Assembly (NCBI GenBank): GCA_039923155.1
Contig: JBDTDI010000283.1
Coordinates: forward strand, 1 to 10,580
Length of the DNA stretch: 10,580 nt
Source of the DNA: Rhodococcus_D sp039923155
GTDB taxonomy: Bacteria; Actinomycetota; Actinomycetes; Mycobacteriales; Mycobacteriaceae
Direction: 5' to 3'
Shown: one piece after another, positions 1-6,770 of the stretch
Numbering within the stretch: position 1 is the stretch's first letter
Layout of the letters: each line of letters opens with the position of its first letter
Translations under genes and position numbers: made by a program
Notes under the pieces: generated by a model
Database searches by the model: none
What the model was told of the DNA's origin: nothing
Seen by the model: the letters and a program-made list of their open reading frames with translations, nothing else

Positions 1-1
1 G

Positions 2-1417
2 AACCTGTTCCTGATGATCTTCATCGTCCGATCAGGCCTGCAGATCCTCAGCGACCACCCCCGCCTGTACTGGACCCGGCACTGCACACCCGGGCGGGAC
101 TGGTTCCGCATCCAGCAGCCGGTGCCCGAGGACCCCCTGTGGACGGCGATGAGGGACTCGATCAGCCTGCCCGGCCAGGTGGCGCTGCCGGGTATCCGGC
201 ACTCCATCGGGCTGGCGCGCTGGTGGCACCTGGGCGTGGACACCCTCTGGCTGGCCAACGGTGCGGTGTATTACGTGCTGCTGTTCTCCACCGGCCAGTG
301 GCGCCACGTCATCCCCACCAGCTGGGCGGCGTTCCCGAACGCGGTGTCGGTGGCGATCCAGTACCTGTCGCTGGACTGGCCCCTGGACAACGGGTGGGTG
401 GCCTACAACAGCCTGCAGCAGTTCGCCTACGCCGCAACCATCTTCATCGCCGCCCCGCTGGCGGTGATCACCGGGCTGGGCATGTCGCCGGCGCTGTCGA
501 CCCGGTTCACGGCGATCAGCCGCCGGTTCAGCATCCAGACCGCGCGCTCGCTGCACTTCCTGGTGCTCTGCTACTTCCTGGTGTTCATCGTCGTGCACGT
601 CGGTCTCGTGTTCACCACGGGCCTGCTGCGCAACCTCAACCACGTCTTCGCCGCCCGGGACACCACCGGCTGGGTCGGATTCTGGGTGTTCGCCATCGCC
701 ACGGTCGTCGTCGTGATCGCCTGGGCCGCGGCCACCCCGTTCACGTTGCGTCACCCCCGGACCGTGCAGCGGGTCGGCTACGCCCTGATCGGGCCGGCCC
801 AGCGCCTGTTCGAGCACGTGGACGCGAACCCCGGGCAGTACACCGAGGCGGACATCTCCCCGTACTTCTGGCACAACGGCAAGTACCCGGAGACCGATGA
901 GTACCGGGCCCTGTTCGACGACGGGTTCCTCGACTACCGGCTGCGGATCAACGGGCTCGTGGACAACCCCGTCGAGCTCGACCTGACCCAGCTGCGCGCG
1001 CTGCCCCACCACGAGCAGATCACCCAGCACTTCTGCATCCAGGGATGGTCCGGGATCGCCAAGTGGGGCGGGGTGTCGATGCAAGCCGTCGTCGACCTGG
1101 TTCGGCCCACCGCCGAGGCGAGGTGGGTGGTGTTCTACTCCCTGGGCGACGGCCCGGACGGGGGCATCTACTACGACGCCCACCCGATCGAGCAGATGAG
1201 CTACCACCTGACGATGCTCGCCTACGACATGAACGGCGAGCCGCTGTCCTACGGGCACGGGGCCCCGTTGCGGTTGCGCAACGAGGTGCAGCTGGGGTTC
1301 AAGCAGGTGAAGTGGATCAAGGGAGTGGAATTCGTCGCCGACTTCGCCGACGTGGGCGGAGGCTTCGGCGGGTACAACCAGGACCACGAGTTCTTCGGGT
1401 ACCGCCAGTCGCTGTGA
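2..1417 (+). CDS. Cytochrome b561-like / molybdopterin oxidoreductase fusion, 5' partial
   Basis: Membrane redox protein joining a haem b cytochrome domain to a C-terminal sulfite-oxidase-type molybdopterin domain. The frame is open to the window edge (N-L-F-L precede the ATG at 14), so the start lies upstream. Numbering from that ATG: hydrophobic helices at about 1-12 (partial), 70-93, 133-158, 180-203 and 219-243; candidate haem ligands are His72, His181 and His195. The Moco domain follows from about residue 300; HFCIQGWSG contains Cys341, which matches the molybdenum-ligating Cys of the family. Later GHGAPLRLRNE and GFKQVKWIKGVEF motifs are typical of this fold. Basic loops (RRFSIQTAR; RHPRTVQR after the last helix) suggest by the positive-inside rule that the Moco domain faces the cytoplasm. 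No Tat signal is visible, though the N-terminus is absent. Substrate unknown; it need not be sulfite. It could equally be called a YedY/YedZ-like fusion. Confidence 0.85.
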   Translation, partial: NLFLMIFIVRSGLQILSDHPRLYWTRHCTPGRDWFRIQQPVPEDPLWTAMRDSISLPGQVALPGIRHSIGLARWWHLGVDTLWLANGAVYYVLLFSTGQWRHVIPTSWAAFPNAVSVAIQYLSLDWPLDNGWVAYNSLQQFAYAATIFIAAPLAVITGLGMSPALSTRFTAISRRFSIQTARSLHFLVLCYFLVFIVVHVGLVFTTGLLRNLNHVFAARDTTGWVGFWVFAIATVVVVIAWAAATPFTLRHPRTVQRVGYALIGPAQRLFEHVDANPGQYTEADISPYFWHNGKYPETDEYRALFDDGFLDYRLRINGLVDNPVELDLTQLRALPHHEQITQHFCIQGWSGIAKWGGVSMQAVVDLVRPTAEARWVVFYSLGDGPDGGIYYDAHPIEQMSYHLTMLAYDMNGEPLSYGHGAPLRLRNEVQLGFKQVKWIKGVEFVADFADVGGGFGGYNQDHEFFGYRQSL

Positions 1418-1439
1418 CCGGTCGCGGCTCGGGCCGATC

Positions 1440-1453
1440 GTGATGCAGGTCAC
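1440..1453. promoter_or_regulatory. CRP/FNR-family-like operator, GTGA-N6-TCAC
   Basis: A perfect inverted repeat of GTGA (1440-1443) and TCAC (1450-1453) separated by six bases. It matches the core of the CRP/GlxR consensus TGTGA-N6-TCACA, but the outermost bases (C and T) do not fit. Its centre (1446.5) lies about 35 bases upstream of a TATGCT box, roughly -42 to -45 from the expected transcription start. That is the class II activator position. No good -35 box accompanies it, as expected for an activator-dependent promoter. It probably controls the cupin/PNPOx-like pair. Short sites of this kind also arise by chance. Confidence 0.4.
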
Positions 1454-1478
1454 TCGGTGGGATCGTGTAAGGACAGCC

Positions 1479-1484
1479 TATGCT
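1479..1484 (+). promoter_or_regulatory. Candidate -10 box (TATGCT) of the cupin operon
   Basis: TATGCT matches TATAAT at four of six positions and is one of the few AT-containing stretches in the intergenic gap. With a start near 1490 it would give a leader of about 60 bases before the ATG at 1550. No convincing -35 lies 16-18 bases upstream. The link to the GTGA-N6-TCAC site is inferred from spacing alone. Confidence 0.3.
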
Positions 1485-1536
1485 CAGAACAGATCGAGCG
1501 GGCAGCCCACCGACCGTGCGCCCCGCCGAGATGGAT

Positions 1537-1541
1537 GGGAG
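1537..1541 (+). promoter_or_regulatory. Ribosome binding site GGGAG for the cupin gene
   Basis: GGGAG lies eight bases before the ATG at 1550. This decides that start over the in-frame ATG at 1457, ATG at 1535 and GTG at 1541. Residues encoded upstream of 1550 (CKDSLCSEQ...) do not look like a cupin N-terminus, and they overlap the proposed promoter. Confidence 0.6.
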
Positions 1542-1549
1542 TGATCATC

Positions 1550-1930
1550 ATGGAGCTGGTCAAGCAGGGGCACGGCCTGGTTCGGAGGCCGCCGGTCCCG
1601 AACGCGCCGACCGTCACCGTGATCGCCGGTGGCGAGGAGGGCGGTCCGGACGTCGGCCTGGTGCGGGTCCACCTGCCGGCGGGCGCGGGCATGCCCGCGC
1701 ACCGTCACAACGGCTCGGACGTGATCCTCACGCCGATCGCGGGCTCGGTGAGAATCGCGAAGGGTGCGGACTTCCTCGACGTCAACGTCGGGGACTCCGC
1801 CGTCATCGGCAAGGACGAGGCGGTGTCGCTGACCAACCTCGGGAGCCAGGACGCGGAGGTCATCGTGGCTGCCGGTCCGGCGGACTTCATCACCGGGATC
1901 CGGTCGTGGCCCGCCCCTGAGGAGAGCTGA
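1550..1930 (+). CDS. Single-domain cupin protein
   Basis: Small beta-barrel protein of 126 residues, a normal length for monocupins. Motif 1 is seen at about 45-65: G-AGMP-A-His51-R-His53-NGS-Asp57-...-G65, with Asp in place of the usual Glu. Motif 2 spans about 81-96 (G81-D-S...T-N96), but the metal-binding His is replaced by Val92 and the usual Pro by Gly87. Metal binding would thus rest on two His and perhaps Asp57; the protein may be a weak-metal enzyme, a binding protein or a sensor. Start chosen from the GGGAG site. The next gene begins four bases after the stop, so the two are probably co-transcribed from the gap at 1418-1549. Cupins act in many ways, and no substrate can be named here. 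Family confident, function unknown. Confidence 0.8.
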   Translation: MELVKQGHGLVRRPPVPNAPTVTVIAGGEEGGPDVGLVRVHLPAGAGMPAHRHNGSDVILTPIAGSVRIAKGADFLDVNVGDSAVIGKDEAVSLTNLGSQDAEVIVAAGPADFITGIRSWPAPEES

Positions 1931-1934
1931 CGCG

Positions 1935-2342
1935 ATGGACACCCCCGCCGCCCTGGCCGATGCGGTCCAGCCCGGAGCCCTCAGCTACGTCGTGACGGTG
2001 GGCGCGGACGGTCGCGCGCACGTCGTGCCCGCGCAGGCGGCCCTGGCCGACGGCACGATCGTGGTCGCCGGGATCGGCTCGAGGACGCGGAGCAACCTGG
2101 CGGCGGGCAGCGTGGTCACCGTCCTGTGGTCTCCGCCCGACCCCGGCGGCTACACGCTCATCGTCGACGGCACCGGCGAGATCCACGACGACACGGTGGT
2201 GGTCCGTCCCGCTCGCGCCGTGCTGCACCGGCCGGGGGTCGGCCCGCACGACACCCACGGCCCCGACGGCACCGACGGAACTGCCGAGACGGCCGGAACC
2301 GGCGGCTGTGTCGCGGACTGCGTCGAGCTCGCCCTGAGCTGA
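1935..2342 (+). CDS. Pyridoxamine 5'-phosphate oxidase-like (split-barrel flavin) family protein
   Basis: 135 residues. The first 100 read as a PNPOx-like split barrel: an SYVVTVGADGRAHVVPAQAAL strand-turn-strand opening, then GIGSRTRSNLAAG around 48-60 (basic residues suited to an FMN or F420 phosphate), then VTVLWSPP and a YTLIVDGTGEI strand. Such small proteins bind FMN, F420 or haem, and most lack true pyridoxamine phosphate oxidase activity. The tail (about 105-135) is a Gly/Asp/Thr-rich linker with two His, ending GGCVADCVELALS. Cys125 and Cys129 (C-x3-C) might bind metal or form a disulfide. An AGGAG ribosome site (1920-1924) overlaps the end of the cupin gene. The two may act together, but no pathway is evident. 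Substrate unknown. Confidence 0.75.
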   Translation: MDTPAALADAVQPGALSYVVTVGADGRAHVVPAQAALADGTIVVAGIGSRTRSNLAAGSVVTVLWSPPDPGGYTLIVDGTGEIHDDTVVVRPARAVLHRPGVGPHDTHGPDGTDGTAETAGTGGCVADCVELALS

Positions 2343-2373
2343 TCCGGGCGACCGGTCCTGACGCGGGCCAGCC

Positions 2374-3126
2374 TCAACGACCGCCACCGTGCAGCAGGGC
2401 CGCGAGCACGTCGTGGTGGTAGCGGGAGATGACGTCGAGCCCGATCCCCTTGGGGCACACGGCGGTGCACTCCCCGATCTGGGTGCAGCCCCCGAACCCC
2501 TCGGCGTCGTGCGCGTCGACCATGCCGATCGCCCGGGAGTGGCGTTCGGGCTGCCCCTGGGGGAGGTCGCCGAGGTGGGTGATCTTCGCGCCGAGGAACA
2601 GCGCCGCCGAGCCGTTGGGGCACGCGGCGACGCACGCGCCGCACCCGATGCAGGTGGCCGCGTCGAAGGCGTCGTCGGCGGTCTCCTTCGGCACCAGCAC
2701 GGCTTGCGCGTCGGGCGCGGAGCCGGTGGGGGCGCTGATGTAGCCACCGGCGGCGATGATCCGGTCGAGCGCGGCACGGTCCACGACGAGGTCCTTGATC
2801 ACGGTGAACGGCTCGGCCCGCCAGGGCTCGACGTCGATCGTGTCGCCGTCGGAGAAGCTGCGCATGTGCAGCTGGCAGGTGGTGACCAACGGCAGCGGGC
2901 CGTGGGCCACCCCGTCGATGACCAGCCCGCAGCTGCCGCAGATGCCCTCCCGGCAGTCGCTGTCGAACGCGATCGGGCGGTCACCGCTCAGCGTGAGCCG
3001 CTCGTTGAGGGTGTCGAGCATCTCCAGGAAGGACATGTCCGGGGAGACGTCGTCGACTCCGTAGGCGACCATGCGACCATCTGCGGCCGCAGAGTCCTGA
3101 CGCCACACCCGAACGGTGATGTTCAC
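2374..3126 (-). CDS. sdhB: Succinate dehydrogenase iron-sulfur subunit SdhB
   Basis: 250-residue electron-transfer subunit linking the SdhA flavin to quinone. The N-terminal ferredoxin domain carries the [2Fe-2S] ligands in CREGICGSCG (Cys58, Cys63, Cys66) and Cys84 (LVTTC). The C-terminal domain has CIGCGACVAACP (Cys159, 162, 165, 169) and C-TQIGEC-TAVCP (Cys214, 220, 224), together ligating the [4Fe-4S] and [3Fe-4S] centres. All expected cysteines are present, and the length matches actinobacterial Sdh1-type SdhB (about 250). The start is GTG at 3126, sharing GTGA with the sdhA stop. A frame open further upstream (to 3330) is only the shadow of sdhA. Last gene of the operon; no clear terminator is seen in the 31 bases before the convergent flavoprotein gene. 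Confidence 0.96.
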   Translation of the reverse strand: MNITVRVWRQDSAAADGRMVAYGVDDVSPDMSFLEMLDTLNERLTLSGDRPIAFDSDCREGICGSCGLVIDGVAHGPLPLVTTCQLHMRSFSDGDTIDVEPWRAEPFTVIKDLVVDRAALDRIIAAGGYISAPTGSAPDAQAVLVPKETADDAFDAATCIGCGACVAACPNGSAALFLGAKITHLGDLPQGQPERHSRAIGMVDAHDAEGFGGCTQIGECTAVCPKGIGLDVISRYHHDVLAALLHGGGR

Positions 3127-5108
3127 GCGTAGCTCCGTTGCTTCAGCTCGATGAAGTCGTAGGTGAGGTCCTCCTTGTGCAGCACGGGTGGGCGGCCCGA
3201 CCCGGTGAACTCCCACGCCGCCACGTAGGCGAAACCGTCGTCGTCGCGCAGCGCCTCGCCGTCGGGGGTCTGGCTCTCCGCCCGGAAGTGGCAGCCGCAC
3301 GACTCGTCCCGGTGCCAGGCGTCGATGCACATGAGCTCGGCCAGCTCGAAGAAGTCGGCCACGCGGCCGGCCCGCTCCAGGGTCTGGTTGAGCTCCTCGC
3401 CGCCCCCGGTGATCGCGACGTCGCGCCAGAACTCGGCCTTGAGCTCACGCACCATCGCCACCGCCTTGGCCAGGCCCTCCTTGGTGCGTTCCATGCCGCA
3501 GTGCTCCCACAGGATGGCGCCGAGCTCCTTGTGGAAGGAGTCGACCGTACGGGTGCCCTTGACCGCGAGCAGCGCGTCGACCCGCTGGTGCACCGCCTGC
3601 ACCGCCTCCTGCACGGCCGGGTGGGAGGCGTCCAGGTCACCGTACGGTCCGGCCGCCAGGTACTCGCTGATCGTGCCGGGCAGCACGAAGTAGCCGTCGG
3701 CGAGGCCCTGCATCAGTGCGCTGGCCCCGAGGCGGTTGGACCCGTGGTCGGAGAAGTTCGCCTCCCCGATGACGAACAGCCCGGGAATAGTGGACTGCAG
3801 GTCGTAGTCGACCCACAGGCCCCCCATCGTGTAGTGCACCGCGGGGTAGATCCGCATGGGCACCTCCCACGGGTTCTCGTCGGTGATCTGGCGGTACATG
3901 TCGAACAAGTTGCCGTAGCGGTCCTCGATCACGTCGCGGCCCAACCGCTCGATGGCGTCGGACAGGTCCAGGTAGACGCCCAGGCCGCCGGGACCCACTC
4001 CCCGTCCCTCGTCGCAGATGTTCTTCGCGGCCCGCGAGGCGACGTCGCGGGGGACGAGGTTGCCGAACGCCGGGTACGCCCGCTCCAGGTAGTAGTCACG
4101 CTCCTCGGGGCCGATGTCGCGAGGATCGCGGTCGTCGCCCCGCTCGGTCGGTACCCAGATGCGGCCGTCGTTGCGCAGCGACTCGCTCATCAGCGTCAGC
4201 TTGGACTGGTAGTCGCCGCTGACCGGGATGCACGTCGGGTGGATCTGGGTGTAGCAGGGGTTGGCGAACAGCGCGCCACGCCGGTGGGCCCGCCACGTCG
4301 CGGTGACGTTGCAGCCCATGGCGTTGGTGGACAGGTAGTAGGCGTTGCCGTACCCCCCGGAGGCGAGGACGACGGCGTCGGCGACGTGGGTCTCGATCGC
4401 CCCGGTCAGCAGGTCGCGCACCACCACGCCGCGGGCCCGGCCGTCGACGACGATGACGTCGAGCATCTCGTGGCGCGTGTGCACGGTCACGGTGCCCGCG
4501 GCGACCTGGCGCTCCAACGCCTGGTAGGCCCCCAGCAGCAGCTGCTGGCCGGTCTGCCCCCGGGCGTAGAAGGTGCGTGATACCTGCACGCCGCCGAAGG
4601 ACCGGTTGTCCAACAACCCCCCGTACTCCCGGGCGAAGGGGATGCCCTGCGCGACGCACTGGTCGATGATGTCCACGCTCACCTGCGCCAGTCGGTACAC
4701 GTTGGACTCCCGCGACCGGTAGTCGCCGCCCTTGACCGTGTCGTAGAACAACCGGTAGGTGCTGTCGGAGTCGTTACGGTAGTTCTTCGCCGCGTTGATG
4801 CCGCCCTGGGCGGCGATCGAGTGCGCTCGCCGCGCGCTGTCCTGGTAGCAGAAGCTGCTCACCTGGTAGCCGGCCTCGCCGAGGGTGGCCCCGGCCGACG
4901 CTCCGGCCAGACCCGTTCCGATGATGATGACCGAGCGCTTGCGCCGGTTGGCCGGGCTGACGAGGCGCGCGTGGAACTTGCGGGAGTCCCAGCGATCCGC
5001 GATGGGACCCGTCGGGGTCCTGGTGTCGGTGACCGGATCGCCGACGGTGTAGAAGCTGGTCGTCTCCGGGTTGTCCACCTGCTCGGTGTCGTCGAGTTGT
5101 TCCGTCAT
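3123..5108 (-). CDS. sdhA: Succinate dehydrogenase flavoprotein subunit SdhA
   Basis: 661-residue catalytic subunit oxidising succinate to fumarate on the cytoplasmic side. The FAD dinucleotide-binding motif VIIIGTGLAGASAG is at 60-73. RRAHSIAAQGG contains His96, which aligns with the covalent 8-alpha-FAD histidine. Substrate-site residues: His290 in IHPTCIP, Arg312 in SESLRNDG (equivalent to the proton-relay Arg of the family) and Arg459 in DHGSNRLGAS. The C-terminal Cys/His cluster CGCHFRAESQTPDGE is normal for the family. About 58 residues precede the FAD fold, including the RKFHARLVSPANRRKR stretch that I recall from actinobacterial homologues. The ATG lies one base past the sdhC stop (TGA-C-ATG). 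With a single five-helix SdhC this is the B-type menaquinone enzyme, like mycobacterial Sdh1. Some homologues can also run as fumarate reductases. Confidence 0.97.
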   Translation of the reverse strand: MTEQLDDTEQVDNPETTSFYTVGDPVTDTRTPTGPIADRWDSRKFHARLVSPANRRKRSVIIIGTGLAGASAGATLGEAGYQVSSFCYQDSARRAHSIAAQGGINAAKNYRNDSDSTYRLFYDTVKGGDYRSRESNVYRLAQVSVDIIDQCVAQGIPFAREYGGLLDNRSFGGVQVSRTFYARGQTGQQLLLGAYQALERQVAAGTVTVHTRHEMLDVIVVDGRARGVVVRDLLTGAIETHVADAVVLASGGYGNAYYLSTNAMGCNVTATWRAHRRGALFANPCYTQIHPTCIPVSGDYQSKLTLMSESLRNDGRIWVPTERGDDRDPRDIGPEERDYYLERAYPAFGNLVPRDVASRAAKNICDEGRGVGPGGLGVYLDLSDAIERLGRDVIEDRYGNLFDMYRQITDENPWEVPMRIYPAVHYTMGGLWVDYDLQSTIPGLFVIGEANFSDHGSNRLGASALMQGLADGYFVLPGTISEYLAAGPYGDLDASHPAVQEAVQAVHQRVDALLAVKGTRTVDSFHKELGAILWEHCGMERTKEGLAKAVAMVRELKAEFWRDVAITGGGEELNQTLERAGRVADFFELAELMCIDAWHRDESCGCHFRAESQTPDGEALRDDDGFAYVAAWEFTGSGRPPVLHKEDLTYDFIELKQRSYA

Positions 5109-5109
5109 G

Positions 5110-5856
5110 TCAACCAGTCCATCCGAGGAGGATCGCGTACGGGGGAAGGAGGAAACCGATGGTGATCACCAGCGAGACGCCGACCGCGACCTGGTTGAGG
5201 TGCCGGCGGCGCGCAGCGCTGGTGTTGGCGCCCAGGCTGGCGAACGCGCTCCAGAAGCCGTGCCGCAGGTGCAGGCCGAGGGCGAGCAGGGCAACGGTGT
5301 ACACGAGCACGACCCACCAGATTCCGAAACCGTTCACCACCCGCTCGTAGGGGCTCACCGACGCCCCTCCCGGGTGGATCACGTTGTCCGCGCTCAGCTG
5401 CAGGACGTGGAAGACGATGAACAGCAGCAGGGTCACCCCGCCCCAGCGCATCGTGAACGAGGCGTAGCTGCGTTGCACCCCGGTGCGGGCCTTGGTGCTC
5501 TCGTAGCGCCCTCCGCCGCCCCCCGCCGTGGCGTGGCGGGACCGCCGCCACAGCACCACGGCCGAGAAGATGTGTGCCACCACGGCCACCCCGAGCACCA
5601 CCCGCACGATCCACAGCAGACCCCCGAAGGGCAGCAACGGCTCGCCCACCGTCCGCAGGAAGTCGGCGTACCCGTCGAACGAGGCCTGGCCCGCGAAAAC
5701 CTTCAGGTTTCCGTACATGTGGGCCAGCAGGTACAACACCATGACCAACCCGGAGACCGCCATCACGGCCTTCAGGACCACCGTCGAGCGCAGTGCCGCC
5801 GAGCGGCGCTGACGTGGGGTCGGCCGCGCGGGAGGGGTGATCACCACGGGCGTCAC
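5110..5856 (-). CDS. sdhC: Succinate dehydrogenase cytochrome b subunit SdhC (b558 family)
   Basis: 248-residue membrane anchor that passes electrons to menaquinone. Five hydrophobic helices at about 28-54, 80-103, 139-156, 178-197 and 223-245 fit the B-type cytochrome b558 fold, which serves alone without SdhD. Candidate ligands for the two b haems are His46 (YLLAHMYGN), His95 (VVAHIF), His150 (IVFHVLQ) and His196 or His199 (GLHLRHGFW). A Gly-rich loop at 111-117 is cytoplasmic by its charge. Start taken as GTG at 5856, which overlaps the stop of the upstream AhpD-like gene as GTGA, the same junction used between sdhA and sdhB. GTG at 5847 or 5844 is possible. No strong ribosome site precedes it, so coupling is likely. 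Confidence 0.93.
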   Translation of the reverse strand: MTPVVITPPARPTPRQRRSAALRSTVVLKAVMAVSGLVMVLYLLAHMYGNLKVFAGQASFDGYADFLRTVGEPLLPFGGLLWIVRVVLGVAVVAHIFSAVVLWRRSRHATAGGGGGRYESTKARTGVQRSYASFTMRWGGVTLLLFIVFHVLQLSADNVIHPGGASVSPYERVVNGFGIWWVVLVYTVALLALGLHLRHGFWSAFASLGANTSAARRRHLNQVAVGVSLVITIGFLLPPYAILLGWTG

Positions 5857-6185
5857 CGCGTCTCGAGGACGTCGAGGGCGAGGGTGGAGTGGGCGTAGGC
5901 ACCGCCGGCCCGCATCTCGGCCGCCACCCAGATGGCCTCCATGATCTCCTGGTCGGAGGCGCCCTTGCGGTGGGCGAGCCGGGTGTGTCCCTGGATGCAG
6001 TACGGGCACTGGGTGGTGTGTGCAACCGCAACCGCGACGAGCTGCTTGGTCTTCTCGTCCAGCGCGCCCTCGGCGAACACCGACCGGCTGAACGCCTCGA
6101 ACGCCTCGTGCGTGTGGGGGGCGAGCTCCTTGCGGCGTGCGGCGATCTCGGGGGTCGCCTGGTGGTACATCGGTTCGCTCGGCAT
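5853..6185 (-). CDS. Carboxymuconolactone decarboxylase / AhpD-family protein
   Basis: 110-residue all-helical protein of the CMD/AhpD family. The redox motif is CPYCIQGHTR: Cys60, Cys63 and His67, the C-x2-C-x3-H pattern of alkylhydroperoxidase AhpD and its relatives. The preceding ALDEKTKQLVAVAVAHTTQ helix (41-59) has the Glu44 expected in the proton relay. These residues favour a thiol peroxidase or disulfide reductase role over lactone decarboxylation, which lacks the cysteine pair. The ATG at 6185 is chosen because AGGAG (6192-6196) sits six bases before it. The ATG at 6191 directly abuts that site and cannot use it. It lies between the cobalamin adenosyltransferase and sdhC, and may protect the iron-sulfur enzymes of the operon from peroxides; that role is inferred. 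Confidence 0.88.
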   Translation of the reverse strand: MPSEPMYHQATPEIAARRKELAPHTHEAFEAFSRSVFAEGALDEKTKQLVAVAVAHTTQCPYCIQGHTRLAHRKGASDQEIMEAIWVAAEMRAGGAYAHSTLALDVLETR

Positions 6186-6191
6186 GAGCAT

Positions 6192-6196
6192 CTCCT
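6192..6196 (-). promoter_or_regulatory. Ribosome binding site AGGAG of the AhpD-like gene
   Basis: AGGAG on the minus strand, six bases before the ATG at 6185. Its first two bases are the last two of the TAG stop of the adenosyltransferase gene (6195-6197). Ribosomes finishing that gene would therefore cover this site, which suggests coupling. It settles the start of the AhpD-like gene. Confidence 0.65.
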
Positions 6197-6770
6197 AGGG
6201 TGCGTCGTCGTGGCTGAGGGGTTCGGTGTCCTCGCCCGCCGCCCGGCGGGCCAGGACGTAGAGCAGGTCCGACACCCGGTTGAGGTAGCTGAGCACGGAC
6301 GGGTTGAGCAGGTGGGAACCGTCGAGCGCGGCCCGGTGGCCGACCAGTCGACGCTCGGCCCGGCGCACGATCGTGCGGGCCAGGTCCAGCGCCGCCGACG
6401 TGGCGTTCGCGCCGGGGACGACGAACACCGGGCGCAGCGGTCGCTCGGTGACCAGCGCATCGATCAGGGCCTCGATGCTCACCGTCATCGTCGGGGTGAC
6501 GAGGGAGATGCCGGGGGTGAGCCGCTCACGCGCACGGGGGTTGGCGGCGAGGTCGGCGGACACGACGAACAGCTCGCGCTGCAGACGCAGGATCTGCGTG
6601 GCGAGGGTGGGGTCGGTGCAGCTGGCGCGGGCGATCCCCAGCGCGGAGACCGCTTCGTCGACGGTTCCGATCGTGTCGACGAGCGGGTCGTCCTTGGACG
6701 TCCGGCCACCGAACAGCAGGCCGGTGCTGCCGTCGTCACCCAGCTTGGTGTAGATCCGGGCGCTGTCCAT
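6195..6770 (-). CDS. Cob(I)alamin adenosyltransferase, PduO type
   Basis: 191-residue enzyme making adenosylcobalamin from ATP and cob(I)alamin in the cytoplasm. The PduO/MMAB signature is clear. The ATP-binding N-terminus RIYTKLGDDGSTGLLFGGRTSKDD is at 5-28, and VDTIGTVDEAVSALGIAR at 31-48. FVVPGANATSAALDLAR at 116-132 leads into the Arg-rich helix TIVRRAERRL (Arg136, 137, 140, 141). YLNRVSDLLYVLARRA at 162-177 holds Asn164, Arg165 and Asp168. Length is usual for a stand-alone PduO domain. The ATG at 6770 overlaps the reductase stop by one base (TGATG). The open frame continuing to 6935 is a shadow of that gene with no family similarity. No B12-dependent enzyme is in the window. The gene could be called pduO, cobO-like or mmaB; I leave the symbol empty. 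Confidence 0.94.
   Translation of the reverse strand: MDSARIYTKLGDDGSTGLLFGGRTSKDDPLVDTIGTVDEAVSALGIARASCTDPTLATQILRLQRELFVVSADLAANPRARERLTPGISLVTPTMTVSIEALIDALVTERPLRPVFVVPGANATSAALDLARTIVRRAERRLVGHRAALDGSHLLNPSVLSYLNRVSDLLYVLARRAAGEDTEPLSHDDAP

Noticed and set aside
32..1453. Minus-strand open frame of 473 codons opposite the cytochrome b/Moco gene
   Set aside because: Composition is skewed to Val, His, Pro and Gly with no motif; the plus-strand gene explains the region.
2343..2373. Rho-independent terminator between the convergent genes
   Set aside because: Only an 8-base palindrome (GACCGGTC) is present; there is no stable stem followed by a T run on either strand.
3127..3330. Longer start for sdhB
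   Set aside because: The extension overlaps conserved sdhA coding sequence and does not resemble an SdhB N-terminus; the GTGA junction is typical.
3138..4580. Plus-strand open frame of 480 codons opposite sdhA
   Set aside because: Shadow of sdhA; no family similarity and no ribosome site.
5857..6009. Longer start for sdhC
   Set aside because: The extension lies inside the conserved AhpD-like gene, is His/Arg/Pro-rich, and would place a non-family segment before helix 1.
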